Position numbers and translations under genes: made by a program. 64,000 bases of DNA, taken from positions 7,017,057 through 7,081,056 of the forward strand of contig NC_031478.1 in NCBI RefSeq assembly GCF_000006565.2, in the 5' to 3' direction. The stretch's first letter is position 1. The number at the start of each line of letters is the position of its first letter. The notes under the pieces are model-generated. The model searched no databases. It had not been told where the DNA came from and saw nothing but the letters and a program-made list of their open reading frames with translations. Shown here piece after piece: positions 35,591 to 46,038 of the stretch. The DNA comes from Toxoplasma gondii ME49. Taxonomy: Eukaryota > Apicomplexa > Conoidasida > Eucoccidiorida > Sarcocystidae.

Positions 35591-38500
35591 ATGGAGCCTG
35601 CGCCTGTGTCGCCATCCGAGCGCGAGGGGCGTTGCGTCCTCCCGCCTTCTCTAGTCCCCGAATCGGCTTCTGAATCCGCTGCTTCTCTTTCTTTGTCTCC
35701 GAACCTCGCGTGTACTCTCGAACCTCCCAGGTCTCCCGCCGCAGGTGCGTCGACACTGTCCAACAGCGACGCGTACTTGCTGTCTGTCGGACCTGCCCCA
35801 GCATCGCCTTGGCCTCCTCCCTCGTCTCCTCTCCCTAATCATGTCTCGCATGTCTCTGACGTTTCCTCTCTTCCACTTTCGCATTTGTCTCCCTCTGCCT
35901 CGATCCATCCCCAGTCATCCTGCAGTTCTTCTTCCTCCTCTTCCTCGATTCATCCCCAGTCATCCTGCAGTTCTTCTTCCTCCTCTTCCTCGGTCCATCC
36001 CCAGTCATCCTGCAGTTCTTCTTCCTCCTCTTCCTCGATCCATCCCCAGTCATCCTGCAGTTCTTCTTCCTCCTCTTCCTCGGTCCATCCCCAATCATCC
36101 TGCAGTTCTTCTTCCTTCTCTTCGTCTGCTTCTTGTGCTTCGTCTGCTTCTTGTGCCTCGTCGGCTTCCTCCTCTTCGTCTGCTTCTTGTGCTTCGTTGC
36201 CTCCTGTCGCTGCGGACGTCGTTTCGCCTGCCCTGGAGTCGCTGTTGGGGGCGGAGGCGCCCGAAGATGCTCGCGGGCGTCTGCTGGCCTTCTTGACGTG
36301 GAACGACCTGGCGCGTCTGCGTGCGGTGTCCAGACAGCTGAAGCGGCTCGTGGAGAACGCGGCGCTGTCTGCGCGCGCCGTTGTGCTGAAGCGTCGGTGG
36401 TGGAGCTCTTGGGCGTCCGCGTCTGCGGCGAAGGTCTCGGCGATGCCGTTCTGGCGGAGCGTCCTCTCTTCGCCGGAGGCTGAACTGCAGGACCTCGTCC
36501 TTCACATGGAAGGCGCGCAGGCGATGTCGGACGTGAGAGCGGCCTCCGAGCTGCTGGCCAGACATGCGAGGACTCTCCAGAACTGCGAGATTCACACAGA
36601 TCCGTTTCCAGGTCCTCTGCATCGCGGCGGACCTTCCTCCTCGTCGGCCTTTCGCTCCCTGCCTGCCCCTCTCGCCTGCGCTGCCGGCGCCGGAGGCGAT
36701 TCCCCTCCCCTGCTCTTCCCCGCGCTCGGGCGCCTCGTCCTCTCCGGCACCTGGAGTGTCTACTGGCTCGTCGCCCTCACCGCGCCGCACATGGCGAACG
36801 CGCAGCCGCCGCGTCTGCGCGCATGCAAGGCCCTCGAGCTCGTCGTCTCCGATCCTGCCCTCGCGCTGAACATCGGCTGCGGCGAGAAGCAAGAAACCGC
36901 GGGTGTGCCGGCTGGCGCGCTCGCTCGTCTCGCGCCAGGCCTCGGTCGCGCGTCTCAGCAGCGAACTGCGGGGACTGGAAAGCCAGTCTGCCGGCCCGCC
37001 TGCGGAGTCGCTCCGGAGCCTTCGGCCTCTGGACGACCGAGTCGAGGCGCGGGGAACTCCGGCGGTTTCGCTGCTGGACGAACAGCCGAGCGAGCGCGGC
37101 GCGGACCGGAGGCCGAGTGCCCTCGAAGCGACGGCCTGCTGCGCGTACACCCACCAGAGCGACGCGACAGTCGTTCTCCGCCATGTCCACTCGGCAGTCG
37201 AAGAACGTCGGGACTCGGCGGTGGACTCTGCGCGACAGACTCGTCTCCGGAGTCCATCCGTGACGCTGCCTTCGTTGCTTCCCTCGCGTCGTCTTCGTCT
37301 TCCTGCGCCGCTGGCGCCTCTGGCGCGTCTGCCGCGCCCCACCGCGCCTCTTCGCTTCCCCACCAGATGCACGTCCCCCCCGCGCAGCCGTTTGATTGGC
37401 TGCTGTACGCAGACAGCATTTTCGCGGCGCTTCCGAATCTGGAGCGTCTCGTTTTCGATGTGCGTGGTGGCGGCAGTGCCTTGCTTTTCCCTCCTTCGCA
37501 TCCTCTGGCCTCTCAAGATTCACCCTTTGCGGAGCTTCTCCGCAACTCCCAAAGCCGCCGCGACCTCGACGTTGAATCGCGAACCTCCAAAGTCCACCGA
37601 GACCCTCCGGGCCGCCTCGCTCACGCTGAGGCTTCCTGTCCGTCGTCTCCATCGTCGTCCCTCTCCTCTTCTTTGCCTGGTGCTTCGCTTCCGCCTCCTT
37701 CGTTCCCTCGGTCTTCTCTGGAGGCGCCGAAGCCGCGAGAGTCGCGTCCGGAGACGCCGTGGAGACCCGCGCGTGGAGATAGTTGTCTCTCTTCCGAGAG
37801 TGCAGCGCGACAGAGCACACATACCCGAGGCGCATGCAGTGCAGACCCGCTGGGGGTGACGGTGCTTTGGTGGCGTCTCGTCCTGCGCCGCTGCCCGAAG
37901 CTGAGGGAAGCCGTCGTCGCTGCAGATGACGCCGACCTGTTTTATGCTCTGGAGGTCGCGCGGGCTCTCGAGAACGAGGCGCGCAGCGAGGCCAGACGAA
38001 GGCTCATTTCCTTACGCGGAAACGAAGGAGAACAGGGTACAGAAGAATTGAAGGAGGGAGCAGAAGAGCAGTGTGCGAGAGGAGAGAGTGAGGAGAGGGA
38101 AGAAGAGAAGGTTGAGAGCGGGGCGAACAGCGAGCAGCACAGAGAGGAGCCGACAAGAAGGGTGTCAAGAGGGGAGGAGAAAGAAGAAAGAGAAGAAGGA
38201 GACAGCAAACGACGAAGAGCGACAGAGAGACGGGCAGAAGATGGTGAGTTTCAGCGTATGCCGCAGGGAAACGGACGCAACTCAAACGGGGGCAGGGACG
38301 ACAACGGAGAGACAGGAGAGAGACAACGAAAGACGGACGAGAAACAAGAAAAGACGTCGATAGAAACGGAGACCCTAGCAAGAACGCATGCCATGGACGT
38401 TGGAGTCGCGCCGACTGGGCTCGCCGAGAAGGAGACTGCATCTGAGGATAGCAGAGTGGTGACAAAGGGCGTTTGTGAAGCGACAGAGACAGACTGGGAG

Positions 38501-41383
38501 CAGCCGGAAGGAGGACCCTGCAAGCAGGAAAGCGACTATATGTCTTCTGGCGACGCTGAAGTGTCTCCGTTTGCTGGCGCGTCGCCTGCGGTGGCGGAGG
38601 GGCTGGCGAAACAGCGGAAGAGACGCAGAAGCAATGCAAACGAGGAGAGGGGGGAGAGCGAGATCTGCGAAAAAAACCAGGAAACGCCTTCTCAGCGATG
38701 TCTGGCTCTCTCGCGTGTGACGGCTGTGGGCCCTGGCGCGGATTTCTCGTCGCTCGCGTCTGTCTCGTGTCTCCTGGACGACGAGGTCCTCGTCTCCAAC
38801 TTTCTCCTCGACGTCGCGGAAAGCCAGCATGCAGCGGAGGGTGTCTCCTTCGACTTCGCGTGTGGGGTGCGGCTCTCCGCCCGTCTCCTAGGTGTCGATA
38901 CACCCGCCGAAATGGTCCAGAAGCTCCTCCTCCTGCCCGGGGGAGGCCGCCCAGAGGCGGGAGTGGTGCGCGGCGCAGAGCCGCCGAGACGGCCGAGGCA
39001 CAGAGAGCCGACGCGCAACCAAAGGCATCTGCAAGAAATGCAGACGGCGAACTGTATGCAGTGCTTTTTCTTGCCGATCTTCTTCGCAGGGGAAGGCGGC
39101 GAGGCCTCGCTCGACGGCGCAGAAGACACAGACCTCTGCGTGATCCGCAATGGCCTCTTTCGCCGCTCCTGGGTCCGGAGACTCGCCCTCGATAGTTGTA
39201 CGTACACCGTGACGGTCGCCAGCCACCCGGGCCAGGAGCGGTGCAATCGGGTGTATCTCCACTGGCTCGCTCGGCAAGCTGCGCAGGCGAAGCGGAAGGC
39301 GCGTCCATTTGATCGCGTCAATTCGCTGTCGCACGCAAACGCGCGGGGAGAAGGGAATGCGGAGTGTCTCTCTTCAACCGACGCGTCTCGATCAGAGCGT
39401 AGCCATGGCGCAGGTCGCTCGGAGTCTCCTTGTCTTCTTCCTCAGTCTTTATCGCCTCCGAGTTCTTCTCATCCACTGTCTCCAGAATCCCCTTCTTCCA
39501 CGTGCTACTCGTCCTCTTGTCCTTCCTCTTGTCCTTCCTCTTGTCCTTCCTCTTGTCCTTCCTCTTGTCCTTCCTCCTGTCCTTCCTCTTGTCCTTCCTC
39601 CTGTCCTTCCTCCTGTCCTTCCTCTTGTCCTTCCTCCTGTCCTTCCTCCTGTCCTTCCTCTTGTCCTTCCTCTTGTCCTTCCTCTTCTTCCGCTCCGTCT
39701 TCTGCTGCTTCTTCGTCTCTTTTCTCAGGCCCTCTGTCTGAGGCTTGCTTGCTTCTTCCTTCAGTGCAGTTTCTCGCGCCTGGAGGGCGTCGCGCGCGCG
39801 TCTCTGTGGCGGCAGACTTTCTTCCGGTTCTGCGGCTGTTGGTGTCTCCGCCGGTGTTTGAGGCTCGCGCCCAAGGCGCCCGCGGCGAGGGCAGAAGACA
39901 GGCCGGGGGGGCGAAGCCAGCGGGAGACACCGGAGAGAGCGCGGAACGCAGAGAGACGCCTGGTTCCTCGCCGGAGAGAGCGGCGGGGGAGAATGTTCAG
40001 GACGCGTTTTGCCAGTGGCGCCGACAGACACCCGGCGACGAAGACGAAGGCGGAGAGTCGAATGAAGAGGAAAGAAAGGAAAGCGAGGAACAAGAGACAG
40101 ACGAAGAGGAGGAAAATGAAGGCGAGGAAGAGCGAAATCGGGAGAAACGGACTCTGCAGACGAGACGGCGTGATGAGGAGGAGACGAGGTCTCCTCCTGT
40201 TCTTCTCAATGGAGGACATGTCCAGTCTTCCAGCTGTGGTAGGAGGAAGGTTTCATTGACTTCCCTGCCCCCTTCATCGCCTTTGACTTCTCCACGCGCT
40301 CATCCGTCTGCTGTCTCGCGTCCTACGTCCTTTTCTTCGTCTCTCACCTGTTTGTCTGCTATGTCTTCTCCCCGTTCTTCTCTCTCTCCTTCTGGATCTT
40401 CTGCGCTCCCCTCCTCTTTGTCACCTCCTCCGGCTTCGTCGCGCGCTTCTGCGTCTGCTGGTCGGCCGCTGTTTTCGCTCGGCTTCGTGCTGGGCGCGTC
40501 GCCTTCTGGGAGTTGTTTCATGCGCCCCTGGGATGTTGAGCGAGAGGCGCTGATCGGCATTTGCTTCGACGACGCTTTGCGAGAAAGTTGCCGAGGCGTC
40601 GAAATCTTCTTCCGCCTCTCTCCGCTGGACGGCGCGTTCGAGTGTCGGGGCCGGAACTTGCTGCGTTGTCTGACGAGGCTGCGCAAACAGCAGTTCGCGT
40701 CGGGAGTGACGGAGGAAGGGAGGCCTCGCGACGCGCTTCTCTCGAAGCCGAGGGAGCGTCGAGAAACAGAGACAGTGGCGGACTCTCGCGCGTCCTCAGA
40801 AGCACCCGGAGATCTGTCCTCTGGACGTCACGGCGAGGACGTCTGCGCAGCTCTCTTCCCTGGAATGTCGGGCAGCCCACGGGGCGAGGCGACACTGGCG
40901 ACGAGCTCGGGGGAGGGGAAGAAAGAGAGAACCGAGCGGCCTCAGATGACTGCGAAGACGCATTTCAGCATCCCAGTCGACGACGACGAGTCCTCGCTGC
41001 TTCCCTGCGTCTCGCGTTTGGACGAGGAGACGCGAAAACGCGCCACCAAGTTGACGCCTCCTCGTCTGCTTCTTCTGCGGATTGTCGTTGGGCCGGAAAT
41101 TCCGGGGGAGAACGTGATCGGCGGCGAGCGCGGAGGCGAACGGGAGATTCAGAAAGACATGTTGTCTTTCCTCGCTGCCTACAGCGACTCGCTGCGTTTC
41201 GTCGAAGTCGAGGCGACTCATCTGCGCCTGCGAGAAGAAGACTCGAAACTCCTGTCCCTACACTCCTCGCTAGGTCTGCTGAAAACGCACGCTACGCTCC
41301 TCGACGCCGGCTTCCGCGTTCGAGGTCTCTTCCCAGGTGCCTCGCCGAGAGATTTTGTGCGCCTCTACGAACGAGACGCGTAA
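35591..41383 (+). CDS. Giant F-box-like protein with Ser and SSCP repeats
   Basis: One open frame of 1930 residues begins at an ATG in good context (TTTAAGATGG). Residues about 218-265 look like an F-box: LLAFLTWNDLARLRAVSRQ is followed by KRLVENA. F-box proteins usually bind Skp1 and present substrates to an SCF-type ubiquitin ligase. Downstream, leucine-rich stretches (NLERLVFDVRG, LVLRRCPKLREAVVAADD) hint at degenerate leucine-rich repeats that could bind a substrate. Residues about 105-175 are five copies of a 15-residue Ser-rich unit, and about 1305-1366 are a run of SSCP units. Acidic Glu-rich segments lie near residues 815-915 and 1475-1525. In two places (about 36885-37235 and 38970-39095) another frame has better coding character, so errors, real indels or unseen introns may affect the protein. 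Length and lack of splicing are unusual for the neighbourhood. Confidence 0.82.
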   Translation: MEPAPVSPSEREGRCVLPPSLVPESASESAASLSLSPNLACTLEPPRSPAAGASTLSNSDAYLLSVGPAPASPWPPPSSPLPNHVSHVSDVSSLPLSHLSPSASIHPQSSCSSSSSSSSIHPQSSCSSSSSSSSVHPQSSCSSSSSSSSIHPQSSCSSSSSSSSVHPQSSCSSSSFSSSASCASSASCASSASSSSSASCASLPPVAADVVSPALESLLGAEAPEDARGRLLAFLTWNDLARLRAVSRQLKRLVENAALSARAVVLKRRWWSSWASASAAKVSAMPFWRSVLSSPEAELQDLVLHMEGAQAMSDVRAASELLARHARTLQNCEIHTDPFPGPLHRGGPSSSSAFRSLPAPLACAAGAGGDSPPLLFPALGRLVLSGTWSVYWLVALTAPHMANAQPPRLRACKALELVVSDPALALNIGCGEKQETAGVPAGALARLAPGLGRASQQRTAGTGKPVCRPACGVAPEPSASGRPSRGAGNSGGFAAGRTAERARRGPEAECPRSDGLLRVHPPERRDSRSPPCPLGSRRTSGLGGGLCATDSSPESIRDAAFVASLASSSSSCAAGASGASAAPHRASSLPHQMHVPPAQPFDWLLYADSIFAALPNLERLVFDVRGGGSALLFPPSHPLASQDSPFAELLRNSQSRRDLDVESRTSKVHRDPPGRLAHAEASCPSSPSSSLSSSLPGASLPPPSFPRSSLEAPKPRESRPETPWRPARGDSCLSSESAARQSTHTRGACSADPLGVTVLWWRLVLRRCPKLREAVVAADDADLFYALEVARALENEARSEARRRLISLRGNEGEQGTEELKEGAEEQCARGESEEREEEKVESGANSEQHREEPTRRVSRGEEKEEREEGDSKRRRATERRAEDGEFQRMPQGNGRNSNGGRDDNGETGERQRKTDEKQEKTSIETETLARTHAMDVGVAPTGLAEKETASEDSRVVTKGVCEATETDWEQPEGGPCKQESDYMSSGDAEVSPFAGASPAVAEGLAKQRKRRRSNANEERGESEICEKNQETPSQRCLALSRVTAVGPGADFSSLASVSCLLDDEVLVSNFLLDVAESQHAAEGVSFDFACGVRLSARLLGVDTPAEMVQKLLLLPGGGRPEAGVVRGAEPPRRPRHREPTRNQRHLQEMQTANCMQCFFLPIFFAGEGGEASLDGAEDTDLCVIRNGLFRRSWVRRLALDSCTYTVTVASHPGQERCNRVYLHWLARQAAQAKRKARPFDRVNSLSHANARGEGNAECLSSTDASRSERSHGAGRSESPCLLPQSLSPPSSSHPLSPESPSSTCYSSSCPSSCPSSCPSSCPSSCPSSCPSSCPSSCPSSCPSSCPSSCPSSCPSSCPSSCPSSSSAPSSAASSSLFSGPLSEACLLLPSVQFLAPGGRRARVSVAADFLPVLRLLVSPPVFEARAQGARGEGRRQAGGAKPAGDTGESAERRETPGSSPERAAGENVQDAFCQWRRQTPGDEDEGGESNEEERKESEEQETDEEEENEGEEERNREKRTLQTRRRDEEETRSPPVLLNGGHVQSSSCGRRKVSLTSLPPSSPLTSPRAHPSAVSRPTSFSSSLTCLSAMSSPRSSLSPSGSSALPSSLSPPPASSRASASAGRPLFSLGFVLGASPSGSCFMRPWDVEREALIGICFDDALRESCRGVEIFFRLSPLDGAFECRGRNLLRCLTRLRKQQFASGVTEEGRPRDALLSKPRERRETETVADSRASSEAPGDLSSGRHGEDVCAALFPGMSGSPRGEATLATSSGEGKKERTERPQMTAKTHFSIPVDDDESSLLPCVSRLDEETRKRATKLTPPRLLLLRIVVGPEIPGENVIGGERGGEREIQKDMLSFLAAYSDSLRFVEVEATHLRLREEDSKLLSLHSSLGLLKTHATLLDAGFRVRGLFPGASPRDFVRLYERDA
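35895..36122. repeat. Coding minisatellite, 45-bp unit, five copies
   Basis: The unit, starting CATCCCCAGTCATCCTGCAG and ending in a TTCTTCCTCC run, encodes a 15-residue segment containing HPQSSC followed by Ser. Copies differ mainly by Ile versus Val before HPQ. The units are nearly identical at the DNA level, so the array looks recent. Confidence 0.93.
39508..39690. repeat. Coding minisatellite, 12-bp unit (SSCP), about 15 copies
   Basis: The unit TCCTCTTGTCCT encodes Ser-Ser-Cys-Pro and alternates with a TCCTCCTGTCCT variant. It inserts about 60 residues with regularly spaced Cys into the F-box-like protein. The pattern of variants suggests block duplications. Confidence 0.93.
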
Positions 41384-42307
41384 AGCAGCAGAGGGCGCGG
41401 CAGTCCGGCTTCTGAGCTCTCTGCGCGAGGGGAGGGGAGGGCGTCGCTTTCTCGTCGGCTGCCTGGCCAAGCAGAGAGAGAAAATTTGAGCAAGGCCCTC
41501 TGCGTCGAAGAAAGAGAGAAGATCGCGAAGAGGGGGACGGCGAACGCGAAGGAGAGAGGGAGTGCAGCACAGGCAGAGAGAAAGAAGGAGAGAGAAAGAC
41601 AAAAGACGCACACTGAGAAGACGAGCGCAGCGTCGTCTGCGCAAGGCGGAGAAAGGGAGTTCGAGGGAGTGTGAAGGTCTTGTCCTGGTGCAGAGTTCTA
41701 TCGAAGAAGAATCGACTTGTCAAAGAGCAGCCAGAGGAATCGTTTCTCAGAGCCTGTCAGTGAAATCTCGGATTTGTTTCAGAGTGCGCATCAGACGGAA
41801 ACTCGCGAATAAAAGAGCAGGGACTTCAGAAGGCAGAGCGGAAGATCGACGAGAAGCACACAGAAATGCATCTGTACAACTGCATGCGCATGCACCTGTG
41901 TATGTCCAGGTTTGTGAAGTACCCAGTGTGCAGGAGCTCTGGCGTATATAGAGCAGTCGGGGTATGAACAAAGGACAGATGTTTCGCTTGCCAGACTGGA
42001 CTGTTTCTCTCTCTCCAGTTGTCTTTTTTTTAGGTCCGAGTGTCGCGAGAGTTCTCTCTCGTCTCGCGCAGACAAATACCGGTGCCTTGTTCGCTTCTGC
42101 ATGCAGACAATGTTTCCTGACGCGGCAACATCGTGTCGCAGGTTTTTGGTGCAGTTTCCGATCTTTCGAGAATCCGAAACGCCTTTAATTTCCTGACTTC
42201 ATCGGCCCGGCGCCCGCGCTTCTTCGGACCTCGCGAGTATCGGCAGAAACCTTTTTTTTCACCTCACGCGCGTCGACATCGGCGAGCAGCCCCGCTGCAT
42301 ACATTTT

Positions 42308-42378
<71 letters not shown>

Positions 42379-43409
42379 TTATAATATATATATACTACAT
42401 ACATATATAGAGAGAGCTTTATAAACAAAGATATTCCTGAGTCGATTTAGGGATAGATGTGCTTTGAGTGCAAGCTAAAATCGGCGTGTGTTTTCCTTCG
42501 TCGATCCCCATGTCGATGTTAAAATCTTTTTGTCAATGTTCAGGGATCGCATCACATATATTGATTTATAATTTTACAGATACAGAGGAATGTGTAGATT
42601 GATGCAAGTTTATCTGGAAAAGCTAGGCGGTGGTGTACCGTACTGCATGCGAAATAGTTTGGGGGTTGTGTGGGGACTTTCGAGCAGGTCGGCGCAGACT
42701 GGAAAGCAAGAGGTTGTTTCTCCCTAGCGTAGAGGAATAGAGGAAGAAGGCAAAAAGCGGAGTTGGGCAAAAACGCGGCAAACGTTGTTTCGTCTTTTCA
42801 GAAAAAGAAGCGAGGCCGTTGGCAGTGAAAGGGATTTTTGCACATTTTTTGTGTACAACGATGAACGTTTTTCTCCCGCACGCGTTAAAAAAACATGAGG
42901 AAGATGGACGGCGCCACCTGCCTGGAAAGTCGATGAAAGACAGTTGTGTCTCCGCCTCTTCAGAAGCAAAACGAAAGAGAGACTTTCTTTCAGATGGCCC
43001 TCGAATCCTCAGGTTTCGCTGTACGTTCCTCGCAACCGCATATGCCGCCTGGCCTCTCCGAAGAAGAGCCTCTGTCATCTACTTTCGGAGAAAAGGAAAA
43101 GAGGAAACGAGAGGAAAAGGAAAAAGCAGAAGCGACGAAATGAAGCGCTGGACGAAGGAGTGAGCACGAGACGAGAACGTTGCAGTCGCCGTTGAAGAAA
43201 AAACGAAATCCGCGTCCGAAAGAACGGTTTGAGGACAGTCGGAACTTTGGCGTTTTTCGGACCGATTTCTGCGCGTTTGGATCCGTCGAATTCAATCCGT
43301 CAACTCGCGAGTTTCGCTCGCCTCGCCTCCCGCATGCTTGCATGTTCCATCCTGCCCGTCCTCTGTGAAGTCTTGTTATCTAGCGCTTTCCTAGCTCGCT
43401 GCCCCCCAG
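41384..43409. other. Convergent intergenic region with TA repeat
   Basis: Two genes converge on this 2 kb stretch, which should carry their 3' untranslated regions. A TA array lies at 42308-42410. The stretch 42420-43390 is AT-balanced with no protein-like frame. Confidence 0.6.
42308..42410. repeat. TA microsatellite
   Basis: About 100 bases are TA dinucleotides with occasional AAT phase breaks. It is intergenic and likely to be length-variable. Confidence 0.93.
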
Positions 43410-44354
43410 CTACTGGCTCTCCGCGATGGGGAGAAGAAGAAGAGCGGACGCTTCCTGCGGCGCGCAGCGGACCAACAAGTTGTCCACGAAGTCCCTGAAA
43501 AAACGAGCAAACACAGAAGCATGCGCATGCAGCGGCAGATCTTCTCTTCCCTCCACCTCGACGCCGACAAACACACAGACATCCCTGCAGACAGAAAGAT
43601 TCTGTTGCCGCCGCGTAACAGTTTAGCACACCGAAACAAAAGAGCAATCGATACAAAAACATATACACATAGAGAAGTACAAATCTACAAATAAATATTT
43701 ACAGACGCAAACAATAAGAGATATAACCATTCAGATGTCATTCAGATGTATACAGATCTACAAACCAGTGGCGAGCCGGACAAACAGATTTCGACACAGA
43801 AAGCGAGAAGGTTTCCTCTTCGTTCCTAGCCCAGATCCTGTCTGCACACTATTAACGAAATTTTCCGAATAATACGAAACGGCTCACGTTCTAGAACGCG
43901 ATTTCCCTCGCTTTGAGGAAGAAAAAGATCTGAGTTATCTTTTAATTCTTGCCGAGACTCACCAGCTGCTCCACTTCGTGGGGTGGTATTCTTTGTCTCG
44001 AATTTCCTCAAGAAGACGAAGCATTTCTTCAAAGCAGTGAACTCCATCCTCCGGCGACGAGAGACCAGCAGACACAACGAGCGTCGTTCCACCTTCGCTC
44101 TCTGCGGCTTCCAGTCCTGAAAGAAAAACAATCTGAAAGGTTTTTGACCCCAGTCGCTCGACGCTTCTCGTCCTCACTTCTGATTTTCCACTCTTTCCCT
44201 ACATCCACATCAACCACTACACAGTCAATTACACATGCAGGCACAAATATGCATATATATAGATAGATATTTGTATACACACACAATATATATATGTGTG
44301 TACATACAGATATACATATATATGCGCATATATATATGCACATGTATATGTATC

Positions 44355-44394
<40 letters not shown>

Positions 44395-46038
44395 TCAACG
44401 TGTACATGAATGTATTTCTGTAGGGTCGTTTCGCAACGGGTTTGGAGGACCGTTTGTCGTCCATTTTTGTCTCCGGGTGGGAAATCTTTTTCTTCTTCTC
44501 ACCCGGGGGGCGTTGTCTGTAGAAGTGCCACTGAATGCCGACGTCGCTGCGAAACTCGAGAGAGAGAAAGCCGATGTTATCAGGCTGCAGAGACCCGACG
44601 CCCAGGCCTCGCTGTGCAGCAGCCTCTCTGTCTCTCAACTGCAATTCGAGAAGCAAGACCGGAAGAGTCTCGTACCGAAGTCTCAGCTGCTTCGGCGAAG
44701 GCAGAGGACTCGCCAGCGCTGGGAAATGGGGGAGCTGTCTCTCCTCGAAAGAAGAAGAGGAAGAAGAGGAGGAAGAGGGGGAAGAAGGGGAAGAAGAGGA
44801 GGAAGCGAAGGCAGTCGAAGACAGAGGAGAGAAGACGGAACGAGAGAGAGACTCTGAGGAATCAGTTCCAAAGAGAGAACGCCACCACTGGGCCGTGGAG
44901 AGGAGCATCTGCGCAGCGGGGCGGAGAGCTGCTCGACTGCGAAAAGAAAAAAAAACGCATGCAGAACGAAATTTGAGAAATGGAACTTCTCGTTCGCATG
45001 TCCAGCGAATGTTTCTTCCTGCGGCGCGGGGGTCGTCTCTCCAAAACCACTCAAGGAGCAAGAGCTACTTCCTCGGCTATCCCCCTTCCCCCAATCGTTT
45101 GCCTCGCATTACCGTCAGAGCGCAGAGAAAGGCAAAAGCAGATTCAGAAACATGCAAATCCATATATATATATATATTTATATACATACACATATAAATG
45201 TACTTATTTGCCCAGAGAGAGACGCGGGTCTCTGAGGGTTACAGAGACAGATGTCACGAGACGAGCAAATGTTCACCAGGAGTATGAAAATATTGAGACA
45301 CACACGCGCGAACCTCTAAGAATAGTTTGTACGTGTGGGTAGACATAAATATACATACATATGAAGAAATAAATTTACCAACATACATATGTAGAAATAA
45401 ATATACCAACATACATATGTATAAATAAATATACCTACATACATATGTAGAAATAAATATACCTACATACATATGTAGAAATAAATATACCTACATACAT
45501 ATGTAGAAATAAATATACCTACATACATATGTAGAAATAAATATGCCTACATACATATGTAGAAATAAATATACCTACATACATATGTAGAAATAAATAT
45601 ACCTACATACATATGTAGAAATAAATATACCTACATACATATGTAGAAATAAATATACCTACATACATATGTAGAAATAAATATACCAACATATGTAGAA
45701 TTAAATATACATAAATATATATATATATATGTGTGTGTGTGTGCATGCAGTTGTGTAGACATTTGCCCAATAAAAGTACGAATATATAAATATGTATGTG
45801 TATGTAAACATGTTGATACGCGGACACGAGTAAAGCCGTGCATGCAATGTCATTTGATGTGAGTCTGACTTTCGATCCTCGGCATCGAAGAGACAGAGGA
45901 AGATCGTTTTCACTCCGACTTCGAATCGGGGGAAACGTTCAGCTGCACCAAAGCCTCCACATCGCCTCGCAATCCACCACGCTGCCGTCGCTGCAGCATC
46001 TCTCTCTGCCTTTGAATGCAGACTGAGGCGCTCTCCAT
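43410..46038 (-). CDS. Unrecognised protein of about 265 residues
   Basis: I do not recognise this protein. Four exons (46038-45914, 44936-44503, 44116-43963, 43494-43410) join in frame to 265 residues. The chosen ATG (AAGAAGATGG) opens a basic segment with QRQREMLQRRQRGG and then GDVEALVQLNVS. Exon 2 holds a Ser tract, followed by conserved-looking sequence (LRLRYETLPVLLLELQL, then LSLEFRSDVGIQWHFYRQ). Exon 3 has a helical acidic segment (CFEEMLRLLEEIRDKEYHP), and the protein ends LLLLPIAESQ. No signal peptide or membrane helix is seen. The donor after exon 1 (GTGAAAACG) is weaker than the others. A Ser/Glu-rich open frame lies directly upstream in another frame and may be an unjoined N-terminus. 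Alternatively, exon 2 could start the protein at 44908. Confidence 0.7.
44235..44400. repeat. TA/TG microsatellite in intron 2 of the 265-residue protein gene
   Basis: ATATAT, GTGTACATA and TATATATG units fill the intron between exons 2 and 3. No function is apparent. Confidence 0.88.
45355..45712. repeat. 28-bp minisatellite, about 12 copies, in intron 1
   Basis: The 28-base unit begins ACATATGTAGAAATAAATAT and ends ACCTACAT. About a dozen copies stand in tandem with only a few substitutions, within the first intron of the 265-residue protein gene. The ACATATGT core is palindromic. A TA run follows at about 45713-45730. Confidence 0.93.

Noticed and set aside
39430..39741. Plus-strand frame encoding a hydrophobic LLSFLLSF repeat
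   Set aside because: It is the SSCP minisatellite read in another frame. It looks like membrane helices only because of the repeat.
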